NCBI GenBank assembly: GCA_000719695.1
Contig: JOHN01000006.1
Coordinates: 1 to 64,000, forward strand
Direction of reading: 5' to 3'
DNA from: Streptomyces sp. NRRL F-6131
GTDB lineage: Bacteria; Actinomycetota; Actinomycetes; Streptomycetales; Streptomycetaceae
Length of the DNA: 64,000 nucleotides
Made by a program: the position numbers and the translations under genes. Below, one piece after another: positions 19,838 through 29,098 of the stretch; the first letter of the stretch is position 1, and the number at the start of each line of letters is the position of its first letter. The notes beneath the pieces are model-generated. The model had not been told where the DNA came from. It did not search any database and saw only the letters and a list, made by a program, of their open reading frames with translations.

Positions 19838-21886
19838 TCAGCTCCACCTGGTCACACCGTCCAGGTAGACGGCGGTGCGGCCGGTCGCACCGGGGGCGGG
19901 GGTGAACTGCACGCCGATCTCCCGGACATGGGCGAGGTCGGACACCCCGGCCAGGTCGAGCCGCAGCGACCGTCCGTCCGGGCCGACGGTGACGGCCGAA
20001 CTCTCGTTCCACGTCCAGCCGGAGGAGTCGCCGGTACCGGTACGCACGTACAACTTCGCGGTGGTGCCGGTCGCCTGGTCGCCCCAGGACGCGGTACCGG
20101 CGGCGACGGTGAGGACGGTGGCGCCGGTCAGGTCCGCGGGGGCGGTCCGCCGGAGGTGCACGGTGCCGCGGTCGGGTTCGACGTCGGCCTTGAGCGCCGT
20201 GCGGCGTTCGGCCGCGCCCTCGTCGGCGACGGCCCAGGGACCGGCCGCCGTGCCGGACCCGGACCAGCCCTCGGTGCCGTTCTCGAAACCGGCCAGCAGG
20301 CCGCCGCGCCGCATGTCGTCCAGGTAGACCGCGGAGCGGCCGGTCGCCCCGGCGGCCGGGGCGAACTCCACCCCGATCTCCCGGACATGGGCCCGGTCGG
20401 GGACCTTGGTCAGGTCGAGGACGAGCCGGGTGGCCTTGGTGTCCACGGTGACGGCGCCCGAGTCGGTCCAGGTCCAGGAGGAGGCGTCGCCGGTACCGGT
20501 GCGCACGTACAGCTTGGCGCGGCTGCCGCTCGCCTGCTCGCCCCAGGGCGCGGTGCGGGCGTCGACGCTGAGCACGGTGTCCCCGGAGAGGTCCAGCGGG
20601 CCGACCTTGTTGAGGTAGGCCGGGCCGGTGGCGAGGTCGACGTCGGCCTTGAGTGAACCGGCGCCGTGCGCGGACCACTCCGTGACCTGCCACGGGCCGG
20701 CGGCCAGGTGCCAGCCGTTCCAGCCCTGGGTGCCGCTCTCGAAGTCCTCGTACACCACCGGCGGGTCGTCCACGCCGGTGGCGGAGAGGTCGACCTCGCC
20801 GCGGTTGACCGTCCACGGGTCGTTCATCAGCTTGACGCCGTTGACGTTCCGGGCCGGACTCCACTCGTTGTTCCAGGCCAGGAAGTAGGCGGTGCGCGGG
20901 AAGCGCTCGTGCAGGGCGTTCACCCACCGCTCGTAGTCGAAGGTCCCGCCGGCGCCGGAGCCCGGGCCGATCTCGGTGAACGCGAACGGCTTGCCGAGCT
21001 CGACCAGTTTCTCGTAGCCGGTGATCGACGACGGGTCGGCCGTGTAGCAGTCCAGCCCGACCACGTCCGCGTACGCCCGGCCGACCCAGTGGGCGGTGGG
21101 GACGCCGGAACCGCAGTTCGGCGCGTACGTCCACAGCAGGTTGTGCAGGCCCTTGGCGCCGGTCAGGTAGTCGTAGGTGGCGCGCCACAACGCCGAGAAG
21201 TCGGCCGGATCCTGGCGGCCCCACCAGAACCAGTCGCCGTTCATCTCGTGGAAGGGACGGAACAGCACCGGCACCCCGGCATCGGACAGGCGTCGCAACC
21301 CGGCGGCGACGTCGTCGAGTTCGCCCCGCCAGGCCCGGCCCGCCACCGTTGTCGGGTCGGACAGCTGACGGAAGGCCGACTGCGGCAGCGGGGTCCGCCA
21401 GGCGGCGCCCGCGACCGGGTTCGGCAAGTGGACGCTGACCGACACCAGTCCGCCGCGCCCGGCGTGCTCGATCAACTCGGTGTCGCAGTCGGCATTGATC
21501 GCGGTCGGCGCCCGGTCGGCGTTCCACCCGCTCGCGTAGTCGCAGGCCAGCACGGCCGGGAACTGACCCGTCCGGTCGACGAGTTCGGCGACGTCCCGGT
21601 ACTGGGTGGCGAAGTCCTTGCCGGATTCGGACGCGGCGCTGCCGCTGTAGCCGGCGAAGAACCCGGATGCCGTCCGGTTCCGCAGCCCCCGGTCCGGCAG
21701 TCGGGTGAGCCAGTTCAGCACCGCCCGCGTCTGCGGGCTCGCACTCGCGTCCACCGGCTGGACGACGGCCGACCCGACAACGCCGACAACGCCGGGCGCC
21801 GCGACCGCCGGTGTGCCGACACCCCCTCCGCCGAACACGGTCAACGCTGTCACCAGGCCCGCGGCCATCCGTCGACGCACGCTCAT
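19838..21886 (-). CDS. Secreted GH26 beta-mannanase with two carbohydrate-binding modules
   Basis: A 682-residue secreted enzyme. The first ~30 residues (MSVRRRMAAG... AVAAP) are a signal peptide. The GH26 domain spans about 50-370, with acid/base E214 in FRPFHEMNGDWFWW and nucleophile E305 in FAFTEIGPG. Two copies of a ~145-residue beta-sandwich follow (about 385-535 and 535-682), each with EDFESGTQGW/AGFENGTEGW, AKLYVRTGTGD and HVREIGV. The family hydrolyses beta-1,4-mannans outside the cell, and the repeated modules probably bind mannan. ATG 21886 is preceded by GAAGGGGG; upstream codons in the frame are not conserved. Confidence 0.92.
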   Translation of the reverse strand: MSVRRRMAAGLVTALTVFGGGGVGTPAVAAPGVVGVVGSAVVQPVDASASPQTRAVLNWLTRLPDRGLRNRTASGFFAGYSGSAASESGKDFATQYRDVAELVDRTGQFPAVLACDYASGWNADRAPTAINADCDTELIEHAGRGGLVSVSVHLPNPVAGAAWRTPLPQSAFRQLSDPTTVAGRAWRGELDDVAAGLRRLSDAGVPVLFRPFHEMNGDWFWWGRQDPADFSALWRATYDYLTGAKGLHNLLWTYAPNCGSGVPTAHWVGRAYADVVGLDCYTADPSSITGYEKLVELGKPFAFTEIGPGSGAGGTFDYERWVNALHERFPRTAYFLAWNNEWSPARNVNGVKLMNDPWTVNRGEVDLSATGVDDPPVVYEDFESGTQGWNGWHLAAGPWQVTEWSAHGAGSLKADVDLATGPAYLNKVGPLDLSGDTVLSVDARTAPWGEQASGSRAKLYVRTGTGDASSWTWTDSGAVTVDTKATRLVLDLTKVPDRAHVREIGVEFAPAAGATGRSAVYLDDMRRGGLLAGFENGTEGWSGSGTAAGPWAVADEGAAERRTALKADVEPDRGTVHLRRTAPADLTGATVLTVAAGTASWGDQATGTTAKLYVRTGTGDSSGWTWNESSAVTVGPDGRSLRLDLAGVSDLAHVREIGVQFTPAPGATGRTAVYLDGVTRWS

Positions 21887-22117
21887 CGACACCCCCTTCG
21901 TTCCTCGGCAGGGTCGTGCGCCCCACCACCGGGCGACAAGACTAGAGGCTCCTCGGTCGCGTCGATCTTGGCCCGGGGCCGGCCCGGGCACCGGTTCGAC
22001 GATCGGCCCCAGGAACCGCCGGACCCCGCCGCCCGTCCTCTCCACGGGGATTGCCGTGGACGCGACGCACCGCAGCCGGCCCCCGCAACCCTTCACCACC
22101 GAGGTCCGAGGAGATCC

Positions 22118-22888
22118 ATGGTCGACACCGTCAACTCACTGGCCACGCGTCTGCACGAGGTGTTGGTGCGGTTCCTCACCGAAGGATCCCCCTCCGTCGC
22201 TGCCAGGGGCCTCCACGACGTCATCGCGCGCGCCGCGGTGCTCGGCCCCGACGGGGCCTGGATCGCCGCTTCGGGCCACGCGGGCCTCGCGGGGCTGGCG
22301 TGCGCGCAGGGTGAGACGGAGTTGACCCTCGCCCATCTGGAGGCCGCGGTGGAGGGCGGCTTCAACGACTGCGTGTCGTGCCACACGCCCCTCATGCTCC
22401 CGCTGCACCGGGAACCCCGCTTCCAGGACCTCTACGGGCGGATGCGCATCACCCAGGCCGACTTCGACGAACTCGTCTGGCTGCACCGGGAGATGCAGAC
22501 CATGATCAGGGAGTCCCAGCAGGCGGCCGTCGACAACCTGGGCCGCCTCGACACCGGGGTGTCCTTGCTCCCGCACGCCCCCCTGCCGACCCGCACGCCG
22601 AACACCCTCGGTCTCCTGATCACCCGGATCGACGTCGCCGCGGTCCAGACCGCCCTCCAGCAGGCCGCCGTGAAGGCGGAGTTCCAGCGCAGCGCCGGGA
22701 ACACCAGTCTCGAACTGGTCAGCGACACGTGGGACCACACCCGGGCCCGGCACGACGCCTGGTACGCCGACGACCTGGACGACCGGCGCCGCTACGCCGC
22801 CGAGGCCCGGGCCTTCGTCGAACGCCCCGGCGCCGGCACCACGCTCGCCCCCTGCCCGCCGCTGGGCTCGATCACCTACCCGGCCTGA
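22118..22888 (+). CDS. Hypothetical protein with TPR-like core and a CxxCH motif
   Basis: A 256-residue protein with a good site (GAGGAGA) before ATG 22118. Residues about 60-110 (HAGLAGLACAQGETELTLAHLEAAVEGGFNDC... REPRFQDLYGRM) resemble the last TPR unit of many proteins. A CVSCH sequence lies inside this segment; without a signal peptide it is unlikely to hold haem, but could bind metal. A helix QADFDELVWLHREMQTMIRESQQ follows. The rest is unfamiliar. It is divergent from the mannanase gene. Confidence 0.65.
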   Translation: MVDTVNSLATRLHEVLVRFLTEGSPSVAARGLHDVIARAAVLGPDGAWIAASGHAGLAGLACAQGETELTLAHLEAAVEGGFNDCVSCHTPLMLPLHREPRFQDLYGRMRITQADFDELVWLHREMQTMIRESQQAAVDNLGRLDTGVSLLPHAPLPTRTPNTLGLLITRIDVAAVQTALQQAAVKAEFQRSAGNTSLELVSDTWDHTRARHDAWYADDLDDRRRYAAEARAFVERPGAGTTLAPCPPLGSITYPA

Positions 22889-22914
22889 CACGGCCACCGC
22901 AGGGGTCGGGGCGG

Positions 22915-22944
22915 AGCCGCACCGGCGCGGTGGCCGGTGCGGCT
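22915..22944. terminator. Bidirectional terminator (12-bp perfect stem)
   Basis: AGCCGCACCGGC and GCCGGTGCGGCT flank the loop GCGGTG, between convergent genes ending at 22888 and 22983. Confidence 0.8.
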
Positions 22945-22982
22945 GCCCGTCGGTACCGGACCGTCACACCACGGTCGGCGCT

Positions 22983-23333
22983 TCACGCCACGGTCAGCGC
23001 TTCCTCCTCGAGACCGTCGAGAACGAACCCGTTCTCGAAGCGCACCTTGTACCTGGTCCGGGCGGCGCCTCCGGTGCCGGCCCCTCCGGCACGGGCGACC
23101 TGCTGACGGAGGTCGTCGAGCAAGCCGGTCGCGAAGCCGCTGAGGTGGGCACCGCGGACCTGCTCGTCGAACTCCGCGAGGTAGTTCCGCCCTCCGCCGT
23201 TGTCCTGCGCCACGCCCGTGACGACGCCCGCCAGGCCCCCGCCCAGGAACAGCGGGCCGGGGAACGCGCCCCCGGCCGCGGTGACCTGCACGTCCCTGGT
23301 CAGCCTCACCCTCGCACCGGTGTCGTACGGCAT
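22983..23333 (-). CDS. Small protein with two SH3/KOW-like strands
   Basis: A 116-residue protein of unknown function. Its N-terminal half (TGARVRLTRDVQV... AGVVTGVAQ... NYLAEFDEQ) and C-terminal end (TRYKVRFENGFVLDGLEEEAL) look like beta-barrel strands of the SH3 or KOW type. There is no signal peptide. It is upstream of nothing obvious; the next gene downstream converges on it. Confidence 0.6.
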   Translation of the reverse strand: MPYDTGARVRLTRDVQVTAAGGAFPGPLFLGGGLAGVVTGVAQDNGGGRNYLAEFDEQVRGAHLSGFATGLLDDLRQQVARAGGAGTGGAARTRYKVRFENGFVLDGLEEEALTVA

Positions 23334-23465
23334 GGGAGTACCCCCCTCGTTCGATCATGGTCCATGACCCTGGCGAGCGTAGTCGAGATGCCGCGGAAGG
23401 AAAGGGGGCCCCGGACGGATCAGCCGGCGTGGGCCTGCCCGGGGCCGGCGCTCGGGTGCGGTCGG

Positions 23466-24158
23466 TCAGAGCAGGCCGTGGTCCCGGGCGTACAGGGCGG
23501 CCCGGGTACGGTCGCGCAGGCCGAGACGGCCGAGGATGCGGGAGATGTGGTTCTTGACGGTGCCTTCGCTGAGGTGGAGCCGGGTGGCGATCTCGCGGTT
23601 GGTCGCGCCGCCCGCGATCAGGCGCAGCACGTCGACCTCGCGTCCGGTCAGCACCTCGGCCTGGCCGGGGGCGCTCGGAGCGGGCGCGGCCGAGCCGGGG
23701 ACGGTCGGGCCGGGGACGGCGAGGGCCGCGGCGAGACGGGCCATCACTGAGGTGTCGAGCTGGGCGACCCCGGCATGGACGAGTCGTACGGAGCGGGCGA
23801 GTTCCGCGGAGGGCAGGTTCTTGAGGAGGTACCCGACGGCACCGGCCCGGAGGGCGCGGGCGACGTAGTCCTGGTCGTCGAAGGTGGTCAGCATGACGGT
23901 CCGACAGGTGGGTACCCGGGCGGCGAGGACGGCGGCGGTCTCGATGCCGTCCGTGCCGGGCATCCGGATGTCGACCAGGGCGACGTCCGGCCGGTGGGTG
24001 ACCGCGGCCTCGACGGCCTGCCGGCCGTCGCACGCGGTGGCCACGACGGTGACGCCCGGCTGGATGCCCAGCAGGGAGGCGATGCCCTCGCGGACGAGCT
24101 CCTGGTCGTCGACGACCAGGACGCGCACCGGCGTGCCGGGATCCCCGGGGCCGCTCAT
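23466..24158 (-). CDS. NarL/LuxR-type response regulator
   Basis: A 230-residue two-component regulator. The receiver domain has the acidic pair VVDDQE near the start and the phosphoacceptor Asp in VALVDIRMPGTDG (about residue 60). The C-terminal LuxR helix-turn-helix reads LTGREVDVLRLIAGGATNREIATRLHLSEGTVKNHISRIL. Its ATG overlaps the kinase TGA (ATGA at 24155-24158), so the pair is translationally coupled. The target genes are unknown; no obvious transport operon is adjacent. Confidence 0.95.
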   Translation of the reverse strand: MSGPGDPGTPVRVLVVDDQELVREGIASLLGIQPGVTVVATACDGRQAVEAAVTHRPDVALVDIRMPGTDGIETAAVLAARVPTCRTVMLTTFDDQDYVARALRAGAVGYLLKNLPSAELARSVRLVHAGVAQLDTSVMARLAAALAVPGPTVPGSAAPAPSAPGQAEVLTGREVDVLRLIAGGATNREIATRLHLSEGTVKNHISRILGRLGLRDRTRAALYARDHGLL

Positions 24159-25408
24159 CGGGCGCCGCTCGCGAGCAGGGGACTGCGCGGGACGGTCACG
24201 GTGACCACCGCTCCGCCGGCCGCCCGGGAAGCGGGGGCGTCGGTGCTGCCCACCGTGTCCGTGCCGTCGATGTCGACGCGCCCGCCGAGGCCTTCGACCC
24301 GTTCGCGCATGCCGCGGATCCCGAAACCGGTACCGCCCGCCGGCTCGGCCGGGCCGGTGGCGAAGCCCCGTCCGTTGTCGGCGACGACCAGCCGGGCCGT
24401 GGACTCCCCGTAGGCGGCGGTGACGTCGATGCGGGTCGCCCGCCCGTGCCGGTGAGCGTTGGTGAGCGCCTCCTGGGCGGCCCGGTAGAGGGCGGTGAGC
24501 GATTCCGCGTCGTACCCGGCCTCGTCGCCGGTGACGTGGAGGGTCACCGTCAGCCGGTCGTCACCGAGGTGGCGGACCAGGTCGGCGAGCGCCCGGGTGA
24601 GCGAGAAGGGACGGGCGTCGCGCAGCGCGCTCACGGACTCCCGCACCTCCGTCAGGGCACGCCCGGCGGACCAGCGGGCGTCCGAGACGGCCTCGGCGGC
24701 GGCCTGCGGATCGAGCGCGCGGAACGCCTCGGCCTTCTCCAACTGGATCGCGACGGCCGTGAGATGGTGCCCGAGGCTGTCGTGGATCTCGCGGGCGACC
24801 CGGTTGCGTTCGTCGGCCGTGGACAGCTCCGCCACCCGCAGCGCGTAGGCGGACAGCCGCTCGTGGGAGTCCGCCAGTTCGGCCAGGGCGCCCTCCAGCC
24901 GGGTCCGTGACCGCTGCTCCCGCACGGCGACCGCCGCCATCGACCCGGCCAGGGCCAGCGCCAGGCCGAACATCAGCAGGTCGGACACGTACTCCGTCCG
25001 CACCCACCACCGGGGCACCCACAGCGTGTAGCCGGTGACCAGCAGGGCGACGCAGCCCGCGCCGCAGAGCAGCCCGGCCCTGCGGCCGAAGGCGAGGTGG
25101 GCGGTGAACGGCACCAGGACGAACAGGGCCCGCGAGACGCCCGAGCCGTCCAGTGCCGCGACGGCCGAGCACAGCACGAGCCGAGCGGCCAGCAGGGCCG
25201 CCGCCGCGCGAGCGGGGGTGCCCGTCGGAGGGCGGCGCCGTTCGGCGAGTTCGAGCGCGAGGAGCAGCAGCAGGCCCGCCGTGAAGCCGGCGGTACGGCC
25301 GGCGTGCACGGGCCCGTCCGACACGGCGGTGTGGTACGTCCCGCCGGCCAGGACCGCCCCGTACAGCACGGGCGGGATCCACGGCACGACGGTCGGCGGC
25401 GCGGTCAT
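24155..25408 (-). CDS. Sensor histidine kinase (HisKA_3 type)
   Basis: A 417-residue membrane kinase. Several hydrophobic helices occupy the first ~150 residues with little extracellular sequence. A linker coiled coil leads to the phosphoacceptor motif VAREIHDSLGHHLTAVAIQLEKA, then a HATPase_c domain with QEALTNAHRHGRA (N box) and DNGRGFATG plus GFGIRGMRERV. ATG 25408 is preferred over the ATG at 25435 because GGGAGGGGG lies just before it. It should phosphorylate the coupled LuxR regulator. The signal is unknown. Confidence 0.93.
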   Translation of the reverse strand: MTAPPTVVPWIPPVLYGAVLAGGTYHTAVSDGPVHAGRTAGFTAGLLLLLALELAERRRPPTGTPARAAAALLAARLVLCSAVAALDGSGVSRALFVLVPFTAHLAFGRRAGLLCGAGCVALLVTGYTLWVPRWWVRTEYVSDLLMFGLALALAGSMAAVAVREQRSRTRLEGALAELADSHERLSAYALRVAELSTADERNRVAREIHDSLGHHLTAVAIQLEKAEAFRALDPQAAAEAVSDARWSAGRALTEVRESVSALRDARPFSLTRALADLVRHLGDDRLTVTLHVTGDEAGYDAESLTALYRAAQEALTNAHRHGRATRIDVTAAYGESTARLVVADNGRGFATGPAEPAGGTGFGIRGMRERVEGLGGRVDIDGTDTVGSTDAPASRAAGGAVVTVTVPRSPLLASGAR

Positions 25409-25646
25409 CCGTTCCCCCTCCCATTCGCTCGTCACCGGGGACGATACGGGACCGGCGCCGGTGGGCGCGGGGTCGGCCCGAGGTCTGGCCGAAGGTCATG
25501 TGCCGATCGGCAGGGGTGGCCGTACGGCGGGGTGCCGCGAGGGCGGCAGGACTGGCCGTCCGGCACTCCTCGGCGCCCGGGCGCGCTGCCTACGGTCTGG
25601 CTGTCCCGATCAACCGCAGCACCCACTCCGAGGAGCCACGGACCCC

Positions 25647-27044
25647 GTGTCACGACTCACCCCGTCCCCCGCCTCCCGCTCGACGTCCCGGCGTTGGCGC
25701 CCCCTCGTCGCGCTCGTCCCCGCCGTCCTGGCGGTCGGCCTGCTCCCCTCCGCCGGGGCGAGCGCCGCCCGGTCCGCCTGCGAGGGGCAGCGCCTGCGCG
25801 TCCCTGGCGCGGAGCGCCTGGTCAGCCACTGCCTGGAGGACCTGACCACGGCCGGCACCGAGCCGCTCGGTCTCACCAGGCCGAAGGACTACGAAGGGCT
25901 CCAGTCAGCGAGCACGGTCAACCCCTCGCACGTGCCGGGCATCCAGCTCGACGGCTACTTCCCGGACACCTCCACCACCAACACCAACAACGGCTGGAAC
26001 CACGACAGCCAGTTCGTGATCCGGCTGCCCGAGCACTGGAACGGCGGCCTGGTCGTCGCCGGTCCGCCCGGCACCCGGCGGCAGTACGCCAACGACCGGA
26101 TCATCAGCGACCAGGTCCTGGCGAAGGGCTTCGCCTACGCCGCCACCGACAAGGGCAACACCGGCCCCGAGCTGTACAAGGACGGCGACCGGCCCGGCGA
26201 CGCGATCCTGGAATGGCACCTGCGCGTCGCCCAACTGACCGTCGCCGCACAGCAGGTGGCCGCCAAGCACTACGGCAGGGCACCCGAGCGGACGTACGCC
26301 GCCGGACTCTCCGCCGCCGGCTACCTGGTCCGCTGGCAGCTGGAGCACTACCCCCGGCTCTACACCGGCGGCATCGACTGGAACGGCCTGCTGCTCACCC
26401 GGGACGAGCCCAACCTGCTCACCAACCTGCCACCCGCCCTGCGCGCCTACCCCCGCTGGGAGCGGCACGAGCCCGGCGCGGCCGAGGCGATGTTCGCCGC
26501 CGGCTACCCGGACGGCACCCAGGACCTCTGGAAGTCCCACTACTACGGCCTCTGGGACTCCCTGCAGCGCACGATCCGCGAGGAGCTGGACCCCGACTAC
26601 GACGGTGCCGCCCAGGGCGGCACCCCGTTCTGCCACGAGGGGACGGGCGCCGGCTGCGACACCGACTACGACTACGCCGCCCGGCCCGGGAGCGTCCACG
26701 ACGCGGTCGAGCGGGTCGCGCTGACCGGCCGGCTCACCCGCCCGCTGATCACCCTCCAGGGCACCTACGACGTCCTGCTCCCGATCACCCGCACGGGCGA
26801 CGTCTACGACCGGATGGTGAACGACGCCGGCCGCGGCGACCAGCACCGGTACTACCGGATCGAGAACGGCACCCACACCGACGGGTTCCACGACATCGCG
26901 CCGACGCTCGTCCGGCCGATGCAGCCCTGTTTCAACGCGGCCTTCGACGATCTGGTGGCGTGGACCACCCGGGGCGTCACCCCGCCGCCCAGCCACACCG
27001 TCCCCCGGCCCACCACCGGCCCGACCACCGACTGCGCCCTCTGA
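25647..27044 (+). CDS. Secreted alpha/beta-hydrolase esterase
   Basis: A 465-residue exported hydrolase. GTG 25647 follows GAGGAG; the first ~45 residues contain twin-Arg-like basic residues and a hydrophobic stretch ending near ASAARS. The nucleophile elbow is GLSAAG (about residue 215), with candidate acid TYDVLLP and catalytic His NGTHTDGFHD near the C-terminus. It resembles large extracellular esterases related to tannase/feruloyl esterase or hydroxybutyrate-oligomer hydrolases. The substrate is not certain. The promoter must lie in the 238-base gap shared with the kinase gene. Confidence 0.75.
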   Translation: MSRLTPSPASRSTSRRWRPLVALVPAVLAVGLLPSAGASAARSACEGQRLRVPGAERLVSHCLEDLTTAGTEPLGLTRPKDYEGLQSASTVNPSHVPGIQLDGYFPDTSTTNTNNGWNHDSQFVIRLPEHWNGGLVVAGPPGTRRQYANDRIISDQVLAKGFAYAATDKGNTGPELYKDGDRPGDAILEWHLRVAQLTVAAQQVAAKHYGRAPERTYAAGLSAAGYLVRWQLEHYPRLYTGGIDWNGLLLTRDEPNLLTNLPPALRAYPRWERHEPGAAEAMFAAGYPDGTQDLWKSHYYGLWDSLQRTIREELDPDYDGAAQGGTPFCHEGTGAGCDTDYDYAARPGSVHDAVERVALTGRLTRPLITLQGTYDVLLPITRTGDVYDRMVNDAGRGDQHRYYRIENGTHTDGFHDIAPTLVRPMQPCFNAAFDDLVAWTTRGVTPPPSHTVPRPTTGPTTDCAL

Positions 27045-27074
27045 CGGTCCGACCACCGGGGCACCGAGGCCCAC

Positions 27075-27125
27075 GGCCGGGGCCCGGTCAGTGATCGGGT
27101 CCCGGTCAGTGATCGGGCCCCGGCC
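27075..27125. terminator. Bidirectional terminator containing a duplicated 17-mer
   Basis: GGCCGGGGCCCG at 27075-27086 pairs perfectly with CGGGCCCCGGCC at 27114-27125. Within it CCCGGTCAGTGATCGGG is present twice in tandem (27083-27099 and 27101-27117). It separates convergent genes. Confidence 0.7.
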
Positions 27126-27158
27126 GCCTCGCGCAGGGTGCGCCGCCGCGGGCCGGGG

Positions 27159-27938
27159 CTACGGTTCGTGGCGGCGGAGACGGGCGAGGTGGACGGTGAG
27201 GTCGGCGGTGATCTCGACCGTCTCCGGCAGGGCCCGCAGGATCCGGTGGAACACCTCCTCCTGGTCCCGGGCCGGCAGGACCAGATAGGCGGAGACGGTC
27301 GACAGGAGGCCGACGTAGTCGCGGGCGGTGACGGTCGAGTGCCGCTCGACGAAGGCCTGTTGTACGTCGGTGAACCACGCGGACCGCTGGAGTTCGGTGC
27401 CCGGCCACTGCAGGTGCCGCCCCGGGGGCGTTCCGTCGGGGGACGGCACGTCGTCGCTCTCCAGGAACGGCGCCCGGGCCGCGCGGACGGCCTCCGCCAC
27501 CGCCGGATCGGCCGGCTGGACCGGCCCGCCGAAGGAGGCGAACACACCGCCGGGCTCCAGCAGCGCCGCCACGCGCGGCCACCGGCCCTCCGGCTCCGTC
27601 CAGTGCAGCGCGGCCGCCGCGTAGACCAGCCCGTACGTCGCGTCCGGTCGCAGCTCCTCGAACGCGGCCCGCACCGCGGTGACGTCCGCCGGGACGCGTC
27701 GGCGCAGTTCGGCGAGCATCGCGGCATCGGGCTCGGTCGCGGTGACCGTGACGCCCCGTCCGGCGAACAGGCGGGTGGCCTTGCCGGTTCCCGCACCGAT
27801 CTCCAGGGCGGTGCGGAGCGGGCGACCCGCGTACGCCGTCACCAGCTCGAAGAGTTCTGCGGGGTACCCGGGCCGGTAGCGTTCGTAGGCTTCCGCCTTC
27901 GCTCCGAAACTCAGTGCGCGACTGGACACGGTGAGCAT
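27159..27938 (-). CDS. SAM-dependent class I methyltransferase
   Basis: A 259-residue methyltransferase. Motif I is ALEIGAGTGKATRLFAGRG (about residues 44-62), followed by VTATEPDAAMLAELRRRVP and the acidic post-I residue, and LVYAAAALHWTEPEGRWPRVAALLEPGGVFA as motifs II-III. This pattern is common in small-molecule methyltransferases with a YRPGYP N-terminus. ATG 27938 is chosen because homology begins at once (SFGAKAEAYERYRPGYP). Substrate unknown; no biosynthetic partner is adjacent. Confidence 0.85.
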   Translation of the reverse strand: MLTVSSRALSFGAKAEAYERYRPGYPAELFELVTAYAGRPLRTALEIGAGTGKATRLFAGRGVTVTATEPDAAMLAELRRRVPADVTAVRAAFEELRPDATYGLVYAAAALHWTEPEGRWPRVAALLEPGGVFASFGGPVQPADPAVAEAVRAARAPFLESDDVPSPDGTPPGRHLQWPGTELQRSAWFTDVQQAFVERHSTVTARDYVGLLSTVSAYLVLPARDQEEVFHRILRALPETVEITADLTVHLARLRRHEP

Positions 27939-28146
27939 CCTGACACGAGGCGCACCGGCGGCGCGCGGACCTCCCCGCGGGCCCCGCCGGACGGCCGGAG
28001 GGTGTCCGGACCGTTCGCGCGGGAGCAGGAGGCGAGGAGGAGCGGTTCTGCGCCGCCTCTGGGCAAAGGCGGGTGGATTCCCGACAATGAGCATGTCACT
28101 CGTTCCGCCCGTTCCGTCCCCTCACACCCAACGGGGGTACCACGCC

Positions 28147-29061
28147 GTGTCCTTGACCACGCGTACACCGATGAGCCGGCGGGCCTTCACCCGCGCCGCC
28201 GTCCTGGGCGCCCTCGGGGCGGCGGGGCTGGCGGCCGGGGTGCCGCGGGCCCGTGCGTCGGACGTGCCGGGCGGCGCCGACTGGCTGGGGGCCGTCGACG
28301 CGCAGGCCCCGCTCGCCCGGCTCACCCTGCCCGGCACGCACGACACCTGTTCGCTGTACGGCGGACCGCTGACCCAGACGCAGACCCTCGCCCTGCCCGA
28401 CCAGTTGACGGCCGGGGTGAGGTTCCTCGACATCCGCTGCCGGGCGATCGACGGGGTCCTGGCGATCCACCACGGGCCGGTGTTCCAGCAGGTCTTCTTC
28501 GGCGACGTGCTCAACCAGTGCCAGGCCTTCCTCGGCGCCCACCGGGGCGAGACCCTGGTGATGCGGGTGAAGCAGGAGTACTCCGGGGTCTCCGACGCCG
28601 AGTTCGGCGCGCTCTTCGCCGACTACCAGCGGCGCTGGCCGGGCCTGTTCTGGACGGAGGACCGGATCCCCCGGCTCGGCGAGGTGCGCGGCCGGGTCGT
28701 CCTGCTGGCGGACAACTCCGGCCTGCCCGGCATCCGGTGGGGCGGCGGTCGGACCGACATCGAGGACGACTACGACATCGGCACCATCTTCGAACTCAAC
28801 TCCCGCAAGTGGCCGGAGGTCTCCGCCCACCTGACCGCCGCCCGCGCCGCGACCGACCCGCAGCGGCTCTTCCTGACCTTCACCTCCAGCTCCGGCTGGG
28901 GCCTGTGGCCGCGGCAGGCCGCCGACGCGATCACTCCCAAGCTGCGCGGCTACCTCGGCGGCCTCGACCGGTCGACCCGGCCGGTGCTCGGCACCGTCCC
29001 GATGGACTTCGTCACCGCCGACCTGGTGCGCTCGCTGTACGCGCTGAACTTCGGCGCCTGA
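28147..29061 (+). CDS. Tat-exported phosphatidylinositol-phospholipase-C-like protein
   Basis: A 304-residue protein with a twin-arginine signal (MSRRAFTRAAVLGALGAAGLAAG) and the PI-PLC X domain. The two catalytic His are in LPGTHDTCS and LAIHHGPV, with Arg in LDIRCRAID. Bacterial members cleave phosphatidylinositol or GPI anchors to an inositol cyclic phosphate outside the cell. GTG 28147 has GGGGGT upstream; ATG 28171 has none, and an earlier ATG (28087) is less likely. Confidence 0.88.
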   Translation: MSLTTRTPMSRRAFTRAAVLGALGAAGLAAGVPRARASDVPGGADWLGAVDAQAPLARLTLPGTHDTCSLYGGPLTQTQTLALPDQLTAGVRFLDIRCRAIDGVLAIHHGPVFQQVFFGDVLNQCQAFLGAHRGETLVMRVKQEYSGVSDAEFGALFADYQRRWPGLFWTEDRIPRLGEVRGRVVLLADNSGLPGIRWGGGRTDIEDDYDIGTIFELNSRKWPEVSAHLTAARAATDPQRLFLTFTSSSGWGLWPRQAADAITPKLRGYLGGLDRSTRPVLGTVPMDFVTADLVRSLYALNFGA

Positions 29062-29098
29062 GCGGGAGCGTCCGGGCGGGAGCGTCAGGGCGGGCGCG

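Noticed and set aside
22340..22400. c-type cytochrome haem site (CVSCH)
   Set aside because: No signal peptide or partner cytochrome features, and the surroundings look like a TPR helix pair.
25035..25646. Upstream extension of the secreted esterase frame
   Set aside because: It overlaps the histidine kinase antisense and lacks homology; a GAGGAG site and signal peptide place the start at GTG 25647.
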